A stretch of DNA of 64,000 bases from positions 62,001-126,000 of the forward strand of contig JAQUWU010000007.1 of the NCBI GenBank assembly GCA_028692715.1, read 5' to 3'. Both the position numbers and the translations under genes were made by a program. This document shows positions 28,137 through 37,825 of this stretch, one piece after another. Each line of letters opens with the position of its first letter. Within the stretch, counting starts at the first letter, position 1. The notes beneath the pieces are model-generated. The model searched no databases and was not told the DNA's origin. It worked only from the letters and a program-made list of their open reading frames with translations. Source of the DNA: Paludibacter sp. (GTDB taxonomy: Bacteria; Bacteroidota; Bacteroidia; Bacteroidales; Paludibacteraceae).

Positions 28137-28326
28137 TGAATTTTAATTTATAAATATAGATTATACAACAAATCCCTTAATATTTCCTTAAAATTGTTTG
28201 TAAAAGTACTTATTTGTAAGAGTAAGATTCAATTGTATCTTTGAATGGCATAAAAAATGCTCAAAGATAACAATTTTTTGATTTAATTATCAAATTATTT
28301 GCCTGTATTAATGGGTCAAGAGCTTA

Positions 28327-29958
28327 TTATTGTTCACAACGGCAATCATTTTTTGATTTTGTAGGGTGAAGTCCTTTTTTGGGCTTAGATAAATTTTCAA
28401 AAAAAGATTTTAAACCGCGCTTTGAAGTATTGTGTTTCTGAGGGGAGAATGATTTATTCTTGTGAATATCTCCAAACCAAATATTTGATGATTTATTCTC
28501 ATTTTTTTCATTATGATAATCGAAAACAAGATTTACACCCATTGAAAAATTAAATTCTCTGGAATTATAGGGTATTGATATATCTAACTCCGGAAACACT
28601 GATGAATAATCAGAAGGATTGAATTGAAGTTTTTGAGTAGAGACATAATCGGTAGCCATAAATAAATTCACAAAACCAACATTTAAACTAACTCCTACTC
28701 CAAAAGTAGAAAAAGTGCCGTTTAAGAGTGAATAGGACAAAGTACCGTTTAACCAATTGTATGGTCGCAGATTTAATGCTAAGGTAGCATCTTCCACTAT
28801 AATATTTTTGTACAACTGAGTTTTCGACAGTAATCCCAATCCTAACATATGTTCGAAAAAATCATATTCCAGTCCTAGATTTAATTTTGTTGAAGTTGAA
28901 CTAAAATAGCTATTATTGGTTTTATTAGATGTTTCGGTTCTGTTTAAGACAGTTGAAAGACTATCAACTAATTCAGTATTATTATTTACGAGCTGATTAA
29001 ATGTATCACCGGGATTACTATAGGAACCATTATTATAATTCAAAATTCCATCATAAGACAATGAATAGTTATAATTTACAACATCACTTCTCCAACGAAT
29101 AAAGCCTAAATCGAGAATTGAAGCTGATAAATCAACGTTTTGGTTTAAACGATAAACTAAACCAAGGTCTATGCCCACGCCAAAACCGACTGGCTTAAAA
29201 ATTTGATTAAAATTTTCTATTAAATAATTTGAAACTGTTTGATAATTATTACCAATATCCGATTGAATTAAATTAGCTATATTGACTGAACCTGTTGCAT
29301 TAATTTGCCATGTAGGTAGCCCCGGTTGAATATCAAAATTTTGATTTGAATTGGACATATTCATATGACCCAGCAAAAATTTAAACTTTCCTCCGATCGA
29401 CCATTTTTCATTCAATTCATTTGAATAACCTAAAGCAGTTTCAGTATAAAGTGTTAAGTCAGATTGTAATGGAGCAAAGCTGAAAGTGGATGTAAGCGAT
29501 TCGGGATTATTAAAAAGCATTAAATCCAATATATCTTTTGGTAAATTAATCGTTCCCGCTATTTTTTCGGAAATTGTAAAATTCCAAAATGAAGTAGACT
29601 TTTTAAACCCAAACGAAAGTAGATTTGTCTGAAATCCGATGTGTAAAACAGTATTCTGTTTAAGTATATTATTTATCAAATTTAAACCTGACAATTGATT
29701 TAAAACATTAATATTCAAATCAGTTGGATTATTATATAAGTCATTAAATTTCAATGAATTATTCCCTACATCGAAACTGGCGAATCCTAAAATCGGCAGA
29801 CTGATATAAAAATCGTTTTGAGGTTGAAAAGCCGGATTTTGAATATGTTGTAAAGGTGAGTTTTCGATAAAATAAAGAGTATTTATCTCTTGTGCAAAGA
29901 GTTGATTTTGCAACAAAAGAATTATAAAGTAAAAAAATATAATCTTTATTTCGCTCAT
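28327..29958 (-). CDS. DUF5723 outer-membrane protein without repeats or OmpA domain
   Basis: 543 aa. The signal peptide ends NQLFAQ (~22). The barrel starts EINTLYFIENSPLQHIQNPA, clearly paralogous to the barrels at 18252 and 23908, and continues to about residue 490 (SMGVNLVFDYHN). Where the other two have type-3 repeats and OmpA, this one has a short basic tail rich in Lys, Ser and Asn ending NDCRCEQ. It lacks a cell-wall anchor, so it may be a free barrel subunit. It lies 251 bases upstream of the copy A lipoprotein and is probably transcribed first. Confidence 0.8.
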   Translation of the reverse strand: MSEIKIIFFYFIILLLQNQLFAQEINTLYFIENSPLQHIQNPAFQPQNDFYISLPILGFASFDVGNNSLKFNDLYNNPTDLNINVLNQLSGLNLINNILKQNTVLHIGFQTNLLSFGFKKSTSFWNFTISEKIAGTINLPKDILDLMLFNNPESLTSTFSFAPLQSDLTLYTETALGYSNELNEKWSIGGKFKFLLGHMNMSNSNQNFDIQPGLPTWQINATGSVNIANLIQSDIGNNYQTVSNYLIENFNQIFKPVGFGVGIDLGLVYRLNQNVDLSASILDLGFIRWRSDVVNYNYSLSYDGILNYNNGSYSNPGDTFNQLVNNNTELVDSLSTVLNRTETSNKTNNSYFSSTSTKLNLGLEYDFFEHMLGLGLLSKTQLYKNIIVEDATLALNLRPYNWLNGTLSYSLLNGTFSTFGVGVSLNVGFVNLFMATDYVSTQKLQFNPSDYSSVFPELDISIPYNSREFNFSMGVNLVFDYHNEKNENKSSNIWFGDIHKNKSFSPQKHNTSKRGLKSFFENLSKPKKGLHPTKSKNDCRCEQ

Positions 29959-30090
29959 TTATAGCCCATTAATTTTAAATTCGAAAACAGACTGAATCGT
30001 TATAAAATTATAACAGCGAAACAATTATTTGAGTTCAATACTATATGAGTTTATAAAATACAAATGAACATTTTTATTTCATAGTTTTCT

Positions 30091-31494
30091 TTATTCTTTT
30101 TTTTGAGGAAAATTAACTAAATACACTGTTTCTGAGGCTCTTGTGAGAGCGGTATAGAGCCAACGATAAAAATCACTATTAAGCTGTTCTTCCGAAACCT
30201 GACCCGGATCAATAAAGACTTTCTTCCACTGTCCTCCCTGTGCTTTGTGGCAGGTTACAGCATAAGCAAATTTTACTTGCAAGGCATTGTAAAATTCGTT
30301 TTCAAAAACTTTCTTGTATTTTTCTTTTTTTGTTGTGATTTCAGGATAATCTTCTAACACTGCTTCAAAAAGACGATTCGTCATTTCATTCATTTGACTT
30401 GGTGATTCAGATTGTAAACCATCTAACCAAATCCGTGCATCAATTTCCCATTCGTAGTCCAGCGATTTCAGGGTTAAATCAACAAACCGGAAACCATACA
30501 TCTCATAATGTCTGCGAACTCTTACAACCTGCAAAATATCACCATTAGCAATAAAATCGATTTCTTTATATGGTTTATTCCAAAAATAATTATTTCGGGT
30601 CACCATCAAAAGATCGCCGTTTGTTAGTTCATCCTCTTTCTGCATTACTCTGGCACGAATTCCGTTGTTGTAAATGTTAGCACGTTTATTCGAACGTGTT
30701 ACAACAATCGTATCCTCTACTCCTACTCCATCGTATGCCCGCTGAATTTCATCAATCAATTCCGCACCATTAAGTTTACAAATATCATCAAATTCTTCCA
30801 ATTCGAATTCGGGAAACTCATTTGTTTGTTCTTCAAGCAGTCGATTTCTTAATAAAGTTGCATTGTGTAAAATTCCACTCTCCAACGCCTGACGCACAAC
30901 ATGCGTCAAAGTAAATTGTTGTAAATTCAAACCATATCCCAACAATTTATCAGGCTCAAGAGCCGGACTGTGTGGCTGCAAAACCGGTGGTAGCTGAGCT
31001 GTATCACCTAATAACAACAAGCTACAACCTTCGCCACTGTAAACAAATTGAATCAAATCGTCCAACAACCTACCAGATCCAAAAGCAGTATCTGTTCCGG
31101 TATTCGAAATCATAGAAGCTTCGTCTACAATAAAAAGCGTATGGTTAAACAAATTATCAGCTAGTTGAAACTTGAATTCAGACATTGATTTCTGTCTGTA
31201 AATTCGTTTGTGAATAGTAAAAGCCGGAAAGCCCGAATATCCAGCAATAACTTTTGCAGCGCGCCCCGTAGGCGCAAGTAACATCGTTTTCTGTTTCAGT
31301 TCATTTAATGCTCTTACCATTGCACTTACTACAGACGTTTTACCAGTACCTGCATACCCTTTTAGCAAAAAAACTTTTTCCTTGTTGATGGACATAAGAA
31401 ATACACCCAATTCTTCAATCAGCTGGGTTTGTTGCTCGGTTGGTTCAAAGGGTAATTGTGCAGTAATCTGTGATGCGATAAAATTCTGTAGCAT
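30091..31494 (-). CDS. RecD-like superfamily 1 DNA helicase
   Basis: 467-aa ATPase/helicase of the RecD2/Pif1-like group acting in DNA repair. Visible motifs are Walker A GYAGTGKTSV (~45), motif Ia LLAPTGRAAKV, Walker B LFIVDEAS (~135), LLLGDTAQLPPV (~175), and the UvrD_C_2 domain near the C terminus with YAVTCHKAQGGQW and YTALTRA. There is no recB/recC partner here and no long N-terminal region, so this is the compact stand-alone form common in Bacteroidota. The start is supported by the conserved FEPTEQQ close to the N terminus. Confidence 0.9.
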   Translation of the reverse strand: MLQNFIASQITAQLPFEPTEQQTQLIEELGVFLMSINKEKVFLLKGYAGTGKTSVVSAMVRALNELKQKTMLLAPTGRAAKVIAGYSGFPAFTIHKRIYRQKSMSEFKFQLADNLFNHTLFIVDEASMISNTGTDTAFGSGRLLDDLIQFVYSGEGCSLLLLGDTAQLPPVLQPHSPALEPDKLLGYGLNLQQFTLTHVVRQALESGILHNATLLRNRLLEEQTNEFPEFELEEFDDICKLNGAELIDEIQRAYDGVGVEDTIVVTRSNKRANIYNNGIRARVMQKEDELTNGDLLMVTRNNYFWNKPYKEIDFIANGDILQVVRVRRHYEMYGFRFVDLTLKSLDYEWEIDARIWLDGLQSESPSQMNEMTNRLFEAVLEDYPEITTKKEKYKKVFENEFYNALQVKFAYAVTCHKAQGGQWKKVFIDPGQVSEEQLNSDFYRWLYTALTRASETVYLVNFPQKKE

Positions 31495-31498
31495 ACTG

Positions 31499-31506
31499 CA
31501 AAGATA
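31499..31506 (-). promoter_or_regulatory. -7 box directly before the helicase start codon
   Basis: Reads TATCTTTG on the minus strand and ends only four bases before the ATG at 31494. Transcription would start at or next to the start codon, suggesting a leaderless mRNA. Confidence 0.5.
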
Positions 31507-31548
31507 AGAAAGATTGAGAAAATAAATATAAGTCCACTCAGTAAAAGG

Positions 31549-31677
31549 GTAGAACCTACCTACAGATAGGTAGGCGCAAATAACGCTAAAATCCGCAGAT
31601 TAACACAAATGCATAAATATCTATATAACAAGACAATACAAAAACAAATTTTGCGTGAATTTGCAAAATTTGCGTTC
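31549..31677. repeat. MITE-like element, copy 2, with a nested palindrome
   Basis: Same left end as 9966 (GTAGAAC ... GCAAATAACGCT) but interrupted by about 20 bases holding the perfect palindrome CCTACCTA-CAGA-TAGGTAGG (31555-31574). The right end GCAAAATTTGCGTTC (31663-31677) matches the right TIR of copy 1. Confidence 0.65.
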
Positions 31678-31734
31678 AAAAAAAAATTCGGAATAAACTC
31701 AAATATCTAAAATTCTATATCAAAATTTTACTCT

Positions 31735-31837
31735 AAGTAATGAGAATAATATAATGACGTATTACTATTCAAGTAATTAGCTGTATATCTGCTTTTTATT
31801 AAATAGTAAATGGTACATTGTAAAATGGTAAATACTT
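31735..31837. repeat. Dispersed ~103-bp repeat, copy 1
   Basis: Begins AAGTAATGA and ends GTAAATACTT; shares most positions, including CGTATTACTATTCAAGTAAT and GGTACATTGTAAAAT, with 53217-53319. It is AT-rich and contains AGTAAT/ATTACT inverse motifs. It lies downstream of a minus-strand gene, as does copy 2. Confidence 0.8.
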
Positions 31838-31894
31838 AAAAAACAAACACGCAAATGATTCGCGGTTTAAATACTACAAACTTCCGACTATTTT

Positions 31895-33130
31895 CTATTT
31901 TAATGCTTGTATAAAATCCTGATACAAATCTTCCACATTTTCAAGTCCTATCGAAACACGAATTGTTTTATCAGAAACATTCATCTCCTTTCTGACTTCA
32001 GGTGTAAATGTTCCAAATATGGTACTTGCAGGATGTATGGCCAGTGTTTTATTATCAAAAAGGTTGGTTGCTCGTTTTATAAGTTTTAGTTTATTCATAA
32101 AAGTAAAACAAGCTTCACGTGAGCTTAAATCAAAGGTAAACATCGCCCCGGATTTTTCACCAAACTGTCTTTTACTCAATTCATGATATTTATTGGAAAT
32201 TAAACCGGTGTAGTTTACTGAACTTATTTCCGTTAATTTTTCTAATTTCTCGCACAACATCAAACAAGTTTCAGCAGCTCTGTCGTATCTCAAGCTCATT
32301 GTTTCCAAACCAAGCGTTTGCATATAAGCCACCTGAGGAGTCATATATGCTCCGAGATTCCGATGAATTTCTTTTTTTAGTTTAAAGGTAAATGCTGATT
32401 TCCCTTGCTCTTTTACCAAATTGTGCAATTTGGGAGACGAAAGCCAGTCGAAACTGCCATAATCTATAATCAATCCACCCAAACTGGTTGCTCCACCCGA
32501 AATATATTTTGTACTCGAAACGATTTCAATATCAATTCCAAATTTATTAGCTTTAAACGCACAAATCGGTATTACGGTCGTATCAGCAATCAAAGGCACA
32601 GAATTTCGCTTTGCAATTTCAGAAAGTCTTTCCAGATTTACTACTTCTAATTGAGGATTTGTGATTATTTCTAAAAAAATAGCGCAAGTATCTTTATTTA
32701 CTAATGATTCAACTTGTTCCGGATTATTTAAATCACAAAAACGTGTTTCTACACCAAAAGCTGCAAGTGTATTAACCAAAATAGAATAGGTATTTCCAAA
32801 TAAATGTTTGGAGGTAACAATGTTGCTGCCACTTTTAGCCAAAGCAATAAATGTATTACTTATTGCTGCCATTCCTGAATTCAATGCCGTAACACTTATT
32901 GCTCCGGTAATATTTTTTACTCTTTCTTCGAAATATTGGACCGTAGGATTATTGATCCGGGAATAAGTATAATCATTCGATTTCCCGGTAAAAGCGGCTT
33001 CCATCTGCTCAGCAGTATCGAATTCGTACGCAGCAGAATTGTAAACCGGCATACTCAATGCTCCATAAGCATCGGGTTTAGGATAATTAGTGTGAAGCAA
33101 GTCTGTTTCAAAAGATGAATTTTCTTTCAT
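31895..33130 (-). CDS. PLP-dependent O-acetylhomoserine sulfhydrylase-type enzyme (MetY-like)
   Basis: Cys/Met-metabolism PLP enzyme, 411 aa. The sequence shows YSRINNPTVQYFEERV near residue 55, the phosphate-binding SGMAAI (~85), the cofactor Asp in LIADTTVIP, and the Schiff-base Lys in IVSSTKYISGG (~208). The region after this and the GAMFTFDL segment resemble O-acetylhomoserine aminocarboxypropyltransferase more than cystathionine lyases. Methionine gamma-lyase is the main alternative. It is monocistronic. A purine-rich GGGAGGT, derived from a repeat-like stretch, lies four bases before the ATG. Confidence 0.82.
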   Translation of the reverse strand: MKENSSFETDLLHTNYPKPDAYGALSMPVYNSAAYEFDTAEQMEAAFTGKSNDYTYSRINNPTVQYFEERVKNITGAISVTALNSGMAAISNTFIALAKSGSNIVTSKHLFGNTYSILVNTLAAFGVETRFCDLNNPEQVESLVNKDTCAIFLEIITNPQLEVVNLERLSEIAKRNSVPLIADTTVIPICAFKANKFGIDIEIVSSTKYISGGATSLGGLIIDYGSFDWLSSPKLHNLVKEQGKSAFTFKLKKEIHRNLGAYMTPQVAYMQTLGLETMSLRYDRAAETCLMLCEKLEKLTEISSVNYTGLISNKYHELSKRQFGEKSGAMFTFDLSSREACFTFMNKLKLIKRATNLFDNKTLAIHPASTIFGTFTPEVRKEMNVSDKTIRVSIGLENVEDLYQDFIQALK

Positions 33131-33280
33131 TTTACCTCCCTAACCCTTCCAAAGAAGGAATTTTACGTAACTCAGCTTTATAAAATAAATATTAAGTTAC
33201 AATTATTTATAAATACACTTGTTATCAAAAACATATTTATTTTACTGGAGTCCAACCATTTAAATATTCTGGCTAGAGAT

Positions 33281-35740
33281 TTATCTTAATTTTGCCTGCA
33301 ACTTATTTTCAAAATTCGATTGCAATTTTTTCATGATTGAATCTATCTGACTATCAGTCATCGTTTTCGTTTCATCGTGCAAAATAAAGCTTACTGCATA
33401 CGATTTTTTACCTGCTTCCAGATTTTTACCTTCGTAAACATCAAATAAATATACTTTCTTCAATAATTTGCGTTCAGTTTCGAAAGCAATTTTCTCTATC
33501 TCTGCAAAAGCAATATTTTTATCCAACAACAATGCTAAATCACGTTTTACTTCTGGAAATTTAGATACTTCACTGTATTGAATTTTATGACGTTTTAGCT
33601 CAGCAACAATTGAATTCCAGTTAATGTCTGAATAATACACTTCAACATCAATGTCCATCATTTTGCGAATGTTGGGATGAACAATACCATAAACTGCCAA
33701 CTTTCTTCCGGCTTTACTGTAAACGGTCAAAGCTTCACTTAACAAATCATCGGAATATTCTCCAACAACCAGGTTATTCAACTTGATTCCTAGTCGACGC
33801 AGAATATTTTCTACATAGGCTTTCAACTCAAAGATACTTGATTTTTCGTCTTTTGCAGCCCATGACTGTGAATGTTTATTACCCGTAATCCATATTCCCA
33901 AATGAAAATCTTCGGAATAAGCGGCTAATGTTTCACCCTCCTTCTTATTTTCTTCATTATAATAGTAGCAATTACCAAATTCGTAGAATTTCAAGTCTGA
34001 ATTTTTACGATTTACATTACGAACAATATTATCCAGTCCTCCAAACAATAAGGTCTGGCGCATAACACTTAAATCGGAACTTAATGCGTTAATAATTTTT
34101 ACCGAATGTGCAGCAGGGAATGAAGTCAAATTGTTATAGTAAGCGCTTTTAGTCAACGAATTGTTTAGAATTTCATTGAAACCCTGAGCGGTAAGTTGTT
34201 CAGAAATCATATATTGAAGTCGGTAACTGTCAGGTTTTGAGCTATAACTCAAAGTCGATTTTAAGGTTTCGCCAATCTCTACATTATTATAACCATAAAT
34301 ACGAAGAATATCTTCAATCACATCAACATCTCTTTGTACATCAACACGATATGCAGGGACTTCAAGTACATAACCTTCATGATTCTTACTTAATATTTTC
34401 ATTTCGAGAGCAGAAAGAATTGACTCAATATTTTCAGTACCAATTTCCTTTCCAATCAACGAATTTATTTTTCTATTCGAAAGATTAACCACAAATGGTT
34501 TTATTTCCTGAGGGTAAACATCCACTATTTCACTCGAAATTTCGCCACCGGCAACTTCCTGTATTAATAATGCACATCGTTTCAATACATAAATAGTGTT
34601 TGTTGGATCGCAACCACGTTCGTAGCGGAAGGAAGCATCGGTATTTAATCCATGGCGTTTAGCCGTTTTTCGGATAGAAACCGGATTAAAATAAGCACTT
34701 TCTAAAAACACATTTTGAGTTGATTCGGTAACTCCTGATTCAAATCCACCAAAAACTCCACCAATACACATTGGAGCTTGTGCATTACAAATCATTAAGT
34801 CAGCAGCATTAAGTTTACGTTCCATTCCGTCCAAACTAACAAAAGGAGTTCCTTCGGGCAAACATTTTACACGCACTTCAGCACCAACAATTTTATCGGC
34901 ATCAAAAGCATGAAGAGGTTGTCCCAATTCGTGCAAAACGAAATTAGTCACATCCACAATATTATTAATAGGACGAAGTCCGATAATCAACAAACGGTTT
35001 TTCAACCAATCGGGCGATTCAGTTACTTTTACACCAGAAATTGTAAGGGCAGAATAGCGTGGACAAGCATCTGTATTTTCAACAGTTACAGGAATTGTAA
35101 GTTTTGTATTTTGGACAGCAAAGGCATCAACCGATGGCTTTTGCAATTTTACTGTTTTATCTTTCAATGCAAAAAATGCCGCCAAATCGCGGGCAACACC
35201 AAAATGTGATGCTGCATCAATACGATTAGGAGTAATATCAACTTCCAATAAATAATCACTTTTTATTTCGTAATAATCTTTAGCTAAAGTCCCCACAACA
35301 GCATCCGAAGGCAAAACAATAATACCATCATGACTGGCTCCGATTCCAATTTCATCTTCTGCACAAATCATTCCCATCGATTCAACACCGCGAATTTTCG
35401 AACGTTTAATCGTAAAACTTTCATCGCCTGAATATAATTTTGTTCCAACAGTAGCAACAACCACCTTCTGACCCGCTGCAACGTTAGGTGCACCACAAAC
35501 AATTTTAGAAGGTTCGTCAGCTCCTATATTTACGGTTGTAACATGTAAGTGATCTGAATTTTCATGCTCAACACATGTTAACACTTCTCCGATTACCAGA
35601 CCCTCCAATCCGCCTTTCACAGTTTGTACTTCCTCTACTCCACCTACTTCTAAACCTATAGATGTCAGCGCTTTTGATAATTCATCGGGCGTAATATCAA
35701 TATTAATATATTGTTTCAGCCAATTATACGAAATATTCAT
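33281..35740 (-). CDS. pheT: Phenylalanyl-tRNA synthetase beta subunit
   Basis: Charges tRNA-Phe with the alpha subunit (pheS, not in this window). The start MNISYNWLKQYINID is the normal family N terminus. The frame is open 13 codons further upstream (MYLCSFKKS...), but that longer start would fall on the -7 box at 35769-35776, so I choose 35740. Visible parts are the EMAP/tRNA-binding domain (~40-150, including CGAPNVAAGQKVVVAT), the B3/B4 core (DITPNRIDAASHFG and RYERGCDPTN), the B5 domain, and the C-terminal anticodon-recognition fold (PEVKRDLALLLD). The mature length of 819 aa is normal. Confidence 0.96.
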   Translation of the reverse strand: MNISYNWLKQYINIDITPDELSKALTSIGLEVGGVEEVQTVKGGLEGLVIGEVLTCVEHENSDHLHVTTVNIGADEPSKIVCGAPNVAAGQKVVVATVGTKLYSGDESFTIKRSKIRGVESMGMICAEDEIGIGASHDGIIVLPSDAVVGTLAKDYYEIKSDYLLEVDITPNRIDAASHFGVARDLAAFFALKDKTVKLQKPSVDAFAVQNTKLTIPVTVENTDACPRYSALTISGVKVTESPDWLKNRLLIIGLRPINNIVDVTNFVLHELGQPLHAFDADKIVGAEVRVKCLPEGTPFVSLDGMERKLNAADLMICNAQAPMCIGGVFGGFESGVTESTQNVFLESAYFNPVSIRKTAKRHGLNTDASFRYERGCDPTNTIYVLKRCALLIQEVAGGEISSEIVDVYPQEIKPFVVNLSNRKINSLIGKEIGTENIESILSALEMKILSKNHEGYVLEVPAYRVDVQRDVDVIEDILRIYGYNNVEIGETLKSTLSYSSKPDSYRLQYMISEQLTAQGFNEILNNSLTKSAYYNNLTSFPAAHSVKIINALSSDLSVMRQTLLFGGLDNIVRNVNRKNSDLKFYEFGNCYYYNEENKKEGETLAAYSEDFHLGIWITGNKHSQSWAAKDEKSSIFELKAYVENILRRLGIKLNNLVVGEYSDDLLSEALTVYSKAGRKLAVYGIVHPNIRKMMDIDVEVYYSDINWNSIVAELKRHKIQYSEVSKFPEVKRDLALLLDKNIAFAEIEKIAFETERKLLKKVYLFDVYEGKNLEAGKKSYAVSFILHDETKTMTDSQIDSIMKKLQSNFENKLQAKLR

Positions 35741-35768
35741 AATTTTAAATGTTGATTTTTTGAAGCTA

Positions 35769-35776
35769 CAAAGATA
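35769..35776 (-). promoter_or_regulatory. -7 box of pheT
   Basis: TATCTTTG on the minus strand, 28 bases before the preferred pheT start. It decides against the longer possible start codon. Confidence 0.6.
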
Positions 35777-35888
35777 CATTTTTTTTTAGAGCTAGCATTT
35801 TTGATCTCTTCAAAATATCATGACAAGAATAATAAAACTCAAAATATTGTTTTTTTCCCTAATAAATAAAAATTCTGCACACAATTTA

Positions 35889-35917
35889 TTGATATGTGTA
35901 ATAATTCATTATTTTTG
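35889..35917 (+). promoter_or_regulatory. Promoter of the acyl-CoA synthetase gene
   Basis: TTG (35889-35891), 18 bases, then TATTTTTG (35910-35917); 34 bases before the ATG. Good fit to the Bacteroidota promoter. Confidence 0.65.
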
Positions 35918-35951
35918 TATCGGCTTTAATATAAATTGAAAACTCATAAAA

Positions 35952-37661
35952 ATGATTCAGGAAAACTTTATTCGTCTTATAGAAGACTCTTTCCGCAATA
36001 ATTGGGAATTTCCGGCTTACAGTAACTATGGCGAAGAATTAACAGTAACCTATGCAGATGTTGCCAAACGTGTTGCACGACTACATATATTATTCGAACA
36101 ATGTAAATTAAAGCCTAATGATAAAGTTGCATTAATAGGTAGAAACAACTCTAACTGGGCTATTACCTATCTTGCAGCTGTGACTTATGGAGCGATAATT
36201 GTCCCCATTTTACAAGATTTCAATGCTAATGATATACATCACATAACGAATCATTCAGAATCTACTTTACTTTTCACAGGGGACAATATTTGGGAAAATC
36301 TGGAAGAAGAAAAACTTTCAACAGTAAAAGCAGTTTTTTCTTTAACTGGGTTCAACTGTATAGCTTTACCAAATAAAGAACCAAAAACTGAAAACAAAGA
36401 ACATGAAATTCAGGAATTATTGGTTCAAAAATACTTGCAACCCGACTATATTAATAGCCTTTTCCATTCAAAATATCCACAAGGTTTTTATCGCGACAAT
36501 GTAAGATACGTTGACAAACCAAACAATGAGTTGGTGTCAATCAATTACACTTCTGGAACTACAGGATTTAGTAAAGGAGTTATGACAAGTGGAAATGCCA
36601 TTGCGGGAAATATCACATTTGGATTACGTACAGGATTGGTTGCACCACAATATAAAGTCATCTCATTTTTACCCCTTGCACATGCATACGGTTGCGCATT
36701 TGAATTTTTAACATCAACTTGTGCCGGTTGTCATATTCATTTTATTGGAAAAATACCCTCTCCCAAAATACTACTAAATGCATTTGCTGAAATTAAACCA
36801 AATGTTGTTTTTTTAGTTCCATTAATTGTTGAGAAAATATATAAAAAACAGATTCAACCCTTGTTGGCAAAACCATCCATGCGTTGGGTATTAAGTATAC
36901 CGTTTCTTGATCAACCAATTTTAGCCCAAATCCGCAAAAAACTAATGGATGCATTTGGGGGTGAGTTCTCACAAATTGTAGTTGGAGGTGCACCATTAAA
37001 CGCCGAAGTAGAAGATTTTTTTGAAAAAATAAAATTTCCTTACACAGTTGGATATGGTATGACTGAATGTGCTCCACTTATCAGTTTTTCAAATCATAAG
37101 GATTTTATTCCAAAATCTTCAGGAAAAATTCTTGATGGTATGCAAGTAAAACTAATTGATGTAGAGCCCACTACCGGTGTCGGTGAAATATGTGTAAAGG
37201 GAGAAAATTTAATGAACGGTTATTATAAAAATGAAGAAGCTAGTGCCCGTATTATGGATAAAGATGGCTGGTTGTACACTGGTGATTTAGGAACTGTCGA
37301 TGCAAAAGGTAATATCTTTATTAAAGGACGAAACAAATCAATGATTTTGGGAGCAAACGGACAAAACATCTATCCCGAAGAAATTGAAGCAAAACTCAAC
37401 AATATGCCCTATGTCATGGAAAGTTTAATTATAGAAAATAATGGGAAATTAACTGCTTTAGTTTGTCCTGATTACGATGCAGTTGATGCCGAACACTTAG
37501 ACCAAAAACAGCTGGAAGTAGTGATGGAAGAAAACAAAAGATTACTAAATGCCATTGTTGCTTCATATGAAGCAATTTCAAAGATACAGCTATATCCACA
37601 CGAATTTGAGAAAACTCCGAAAAAAAGCATAAAAAGATATCTTTATTCATCTACAACTTAA
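35952..37661 (+). CDS. AMP-binding acyl-CoA synthetase, long-chain type
   Basis: ATP + CoA + fatty acid to acyl-CoA, via an acyl-adenylate; cytosolic or membrane-associated. The AMP-binding signature NYTSGTTGFSKGVM is near residue 200. GYGMTECAPL (~360), YTGDLG (~435) and the hinge/Lys region IFIKGRNKSMILGANGQNI (~457) follow in order. At 569 aa it matches FadD-type ligases of Bacteroidota. It is monocistronic. Chain length and role (membrane lipid recycling versus catabolism) cannot be told; no beta-oxidation genes are adjacent. Confidence 0.88.
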   Translation: MIQENFIRLIEDSFRNNWEFPAYSNYGEELTVTYADVAKRVARLHILFEQCKLKPNDKVALIGRNNSNWAITYLAAVTYGAIIVPILQDFNANDIHHITNHSESTLLFTGDNIWENLEEEKLSTVKAVFSLTGFNCIALPNKEPKTENKEHEIQELLVQKYLQPDYINSLFHSKYPQGFYRDNVRYVDKPNNELVSINYTSGTTGFSKGVMTSGNAIAGNITFGLRTGLVAPQYKVISFLPLAHAYGCAFEFLTSTCAGCHIHFIGKIPSPKILLNAFAEIKPNVVFLVPLIVEKIYKKQIQPLLAKPSMRWVLSIPFLDQPILAQIRKKLMDAFGGEFSQIVVGGAPLNAEVEDFFEKIKFPYTVGYGMTECAPLISFSNHKDFIPKSSGKILDGMQVKLIDVEPTTGVGEICVKGENLMNGYYKNEEASARIMDKDGWLYTGDLGTVDAKGNIFIKGRNKSMILGANGQNIYPEEIEAKLNNMPYVMESLIIENNGKLTALVCPDYDAVDAEHLDQKQLEVVMEENKRLLNAIVASYEAISKIQLYPHEFEKTPKKSIKRYLYSSTT

Positions 37662-37766
37662 CATATTTATTTAGCTGATTTACTGTCACTTATAATTATT
37701 TTGTATCTCTAATGAAAATAATTTAAAAAAAGGTCTTAAATATTAATGTACAATAAAAAAATGATG

Positions 37767-37774
37767 TAACTTTG
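37767..37774 (+). promoter_or_regulatory. -7 box of tiny lipoprotein 1
   Basis: TAACTTTG, 51 bases before the ATG at 37826. The same promoter-to-gene spacing occurs in the duplicated unit at 38192. Confidence 0.6.
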
Positions 37775-37825
37775 CTGCGATTTTGAATAACAAAATTAAC
37801 ACGTTAAATTTTAAAGGTTAAAAAA

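Larger units (their letters stand above)
31495..31894. other. Repeat-filled gap between the helicase and the MetY-type gene
   Basis: 400 bases. The gap holds the helicase -7 box, the second copy of the MITE-like element (31549-31677) and copy 1 of a ~103-bp dispersed repeat (31735-31837). No gene is seen. Confidence 0.75.

Noticed and set aside
28236-28243. TATCTTTG on the plus strand before the DUF5723 gene
   Set aside because: It faces away from all neighbouring genes, which are on the minus strand, and no plus-strand gene or RNA follows it.
33131-33280. SAM or other riboswitch before the MetY-type gene
   Set aside because: The upstream region is only ~150 bases, AT-rich and partly a repeat; no conserved aptamer stems were recognised.
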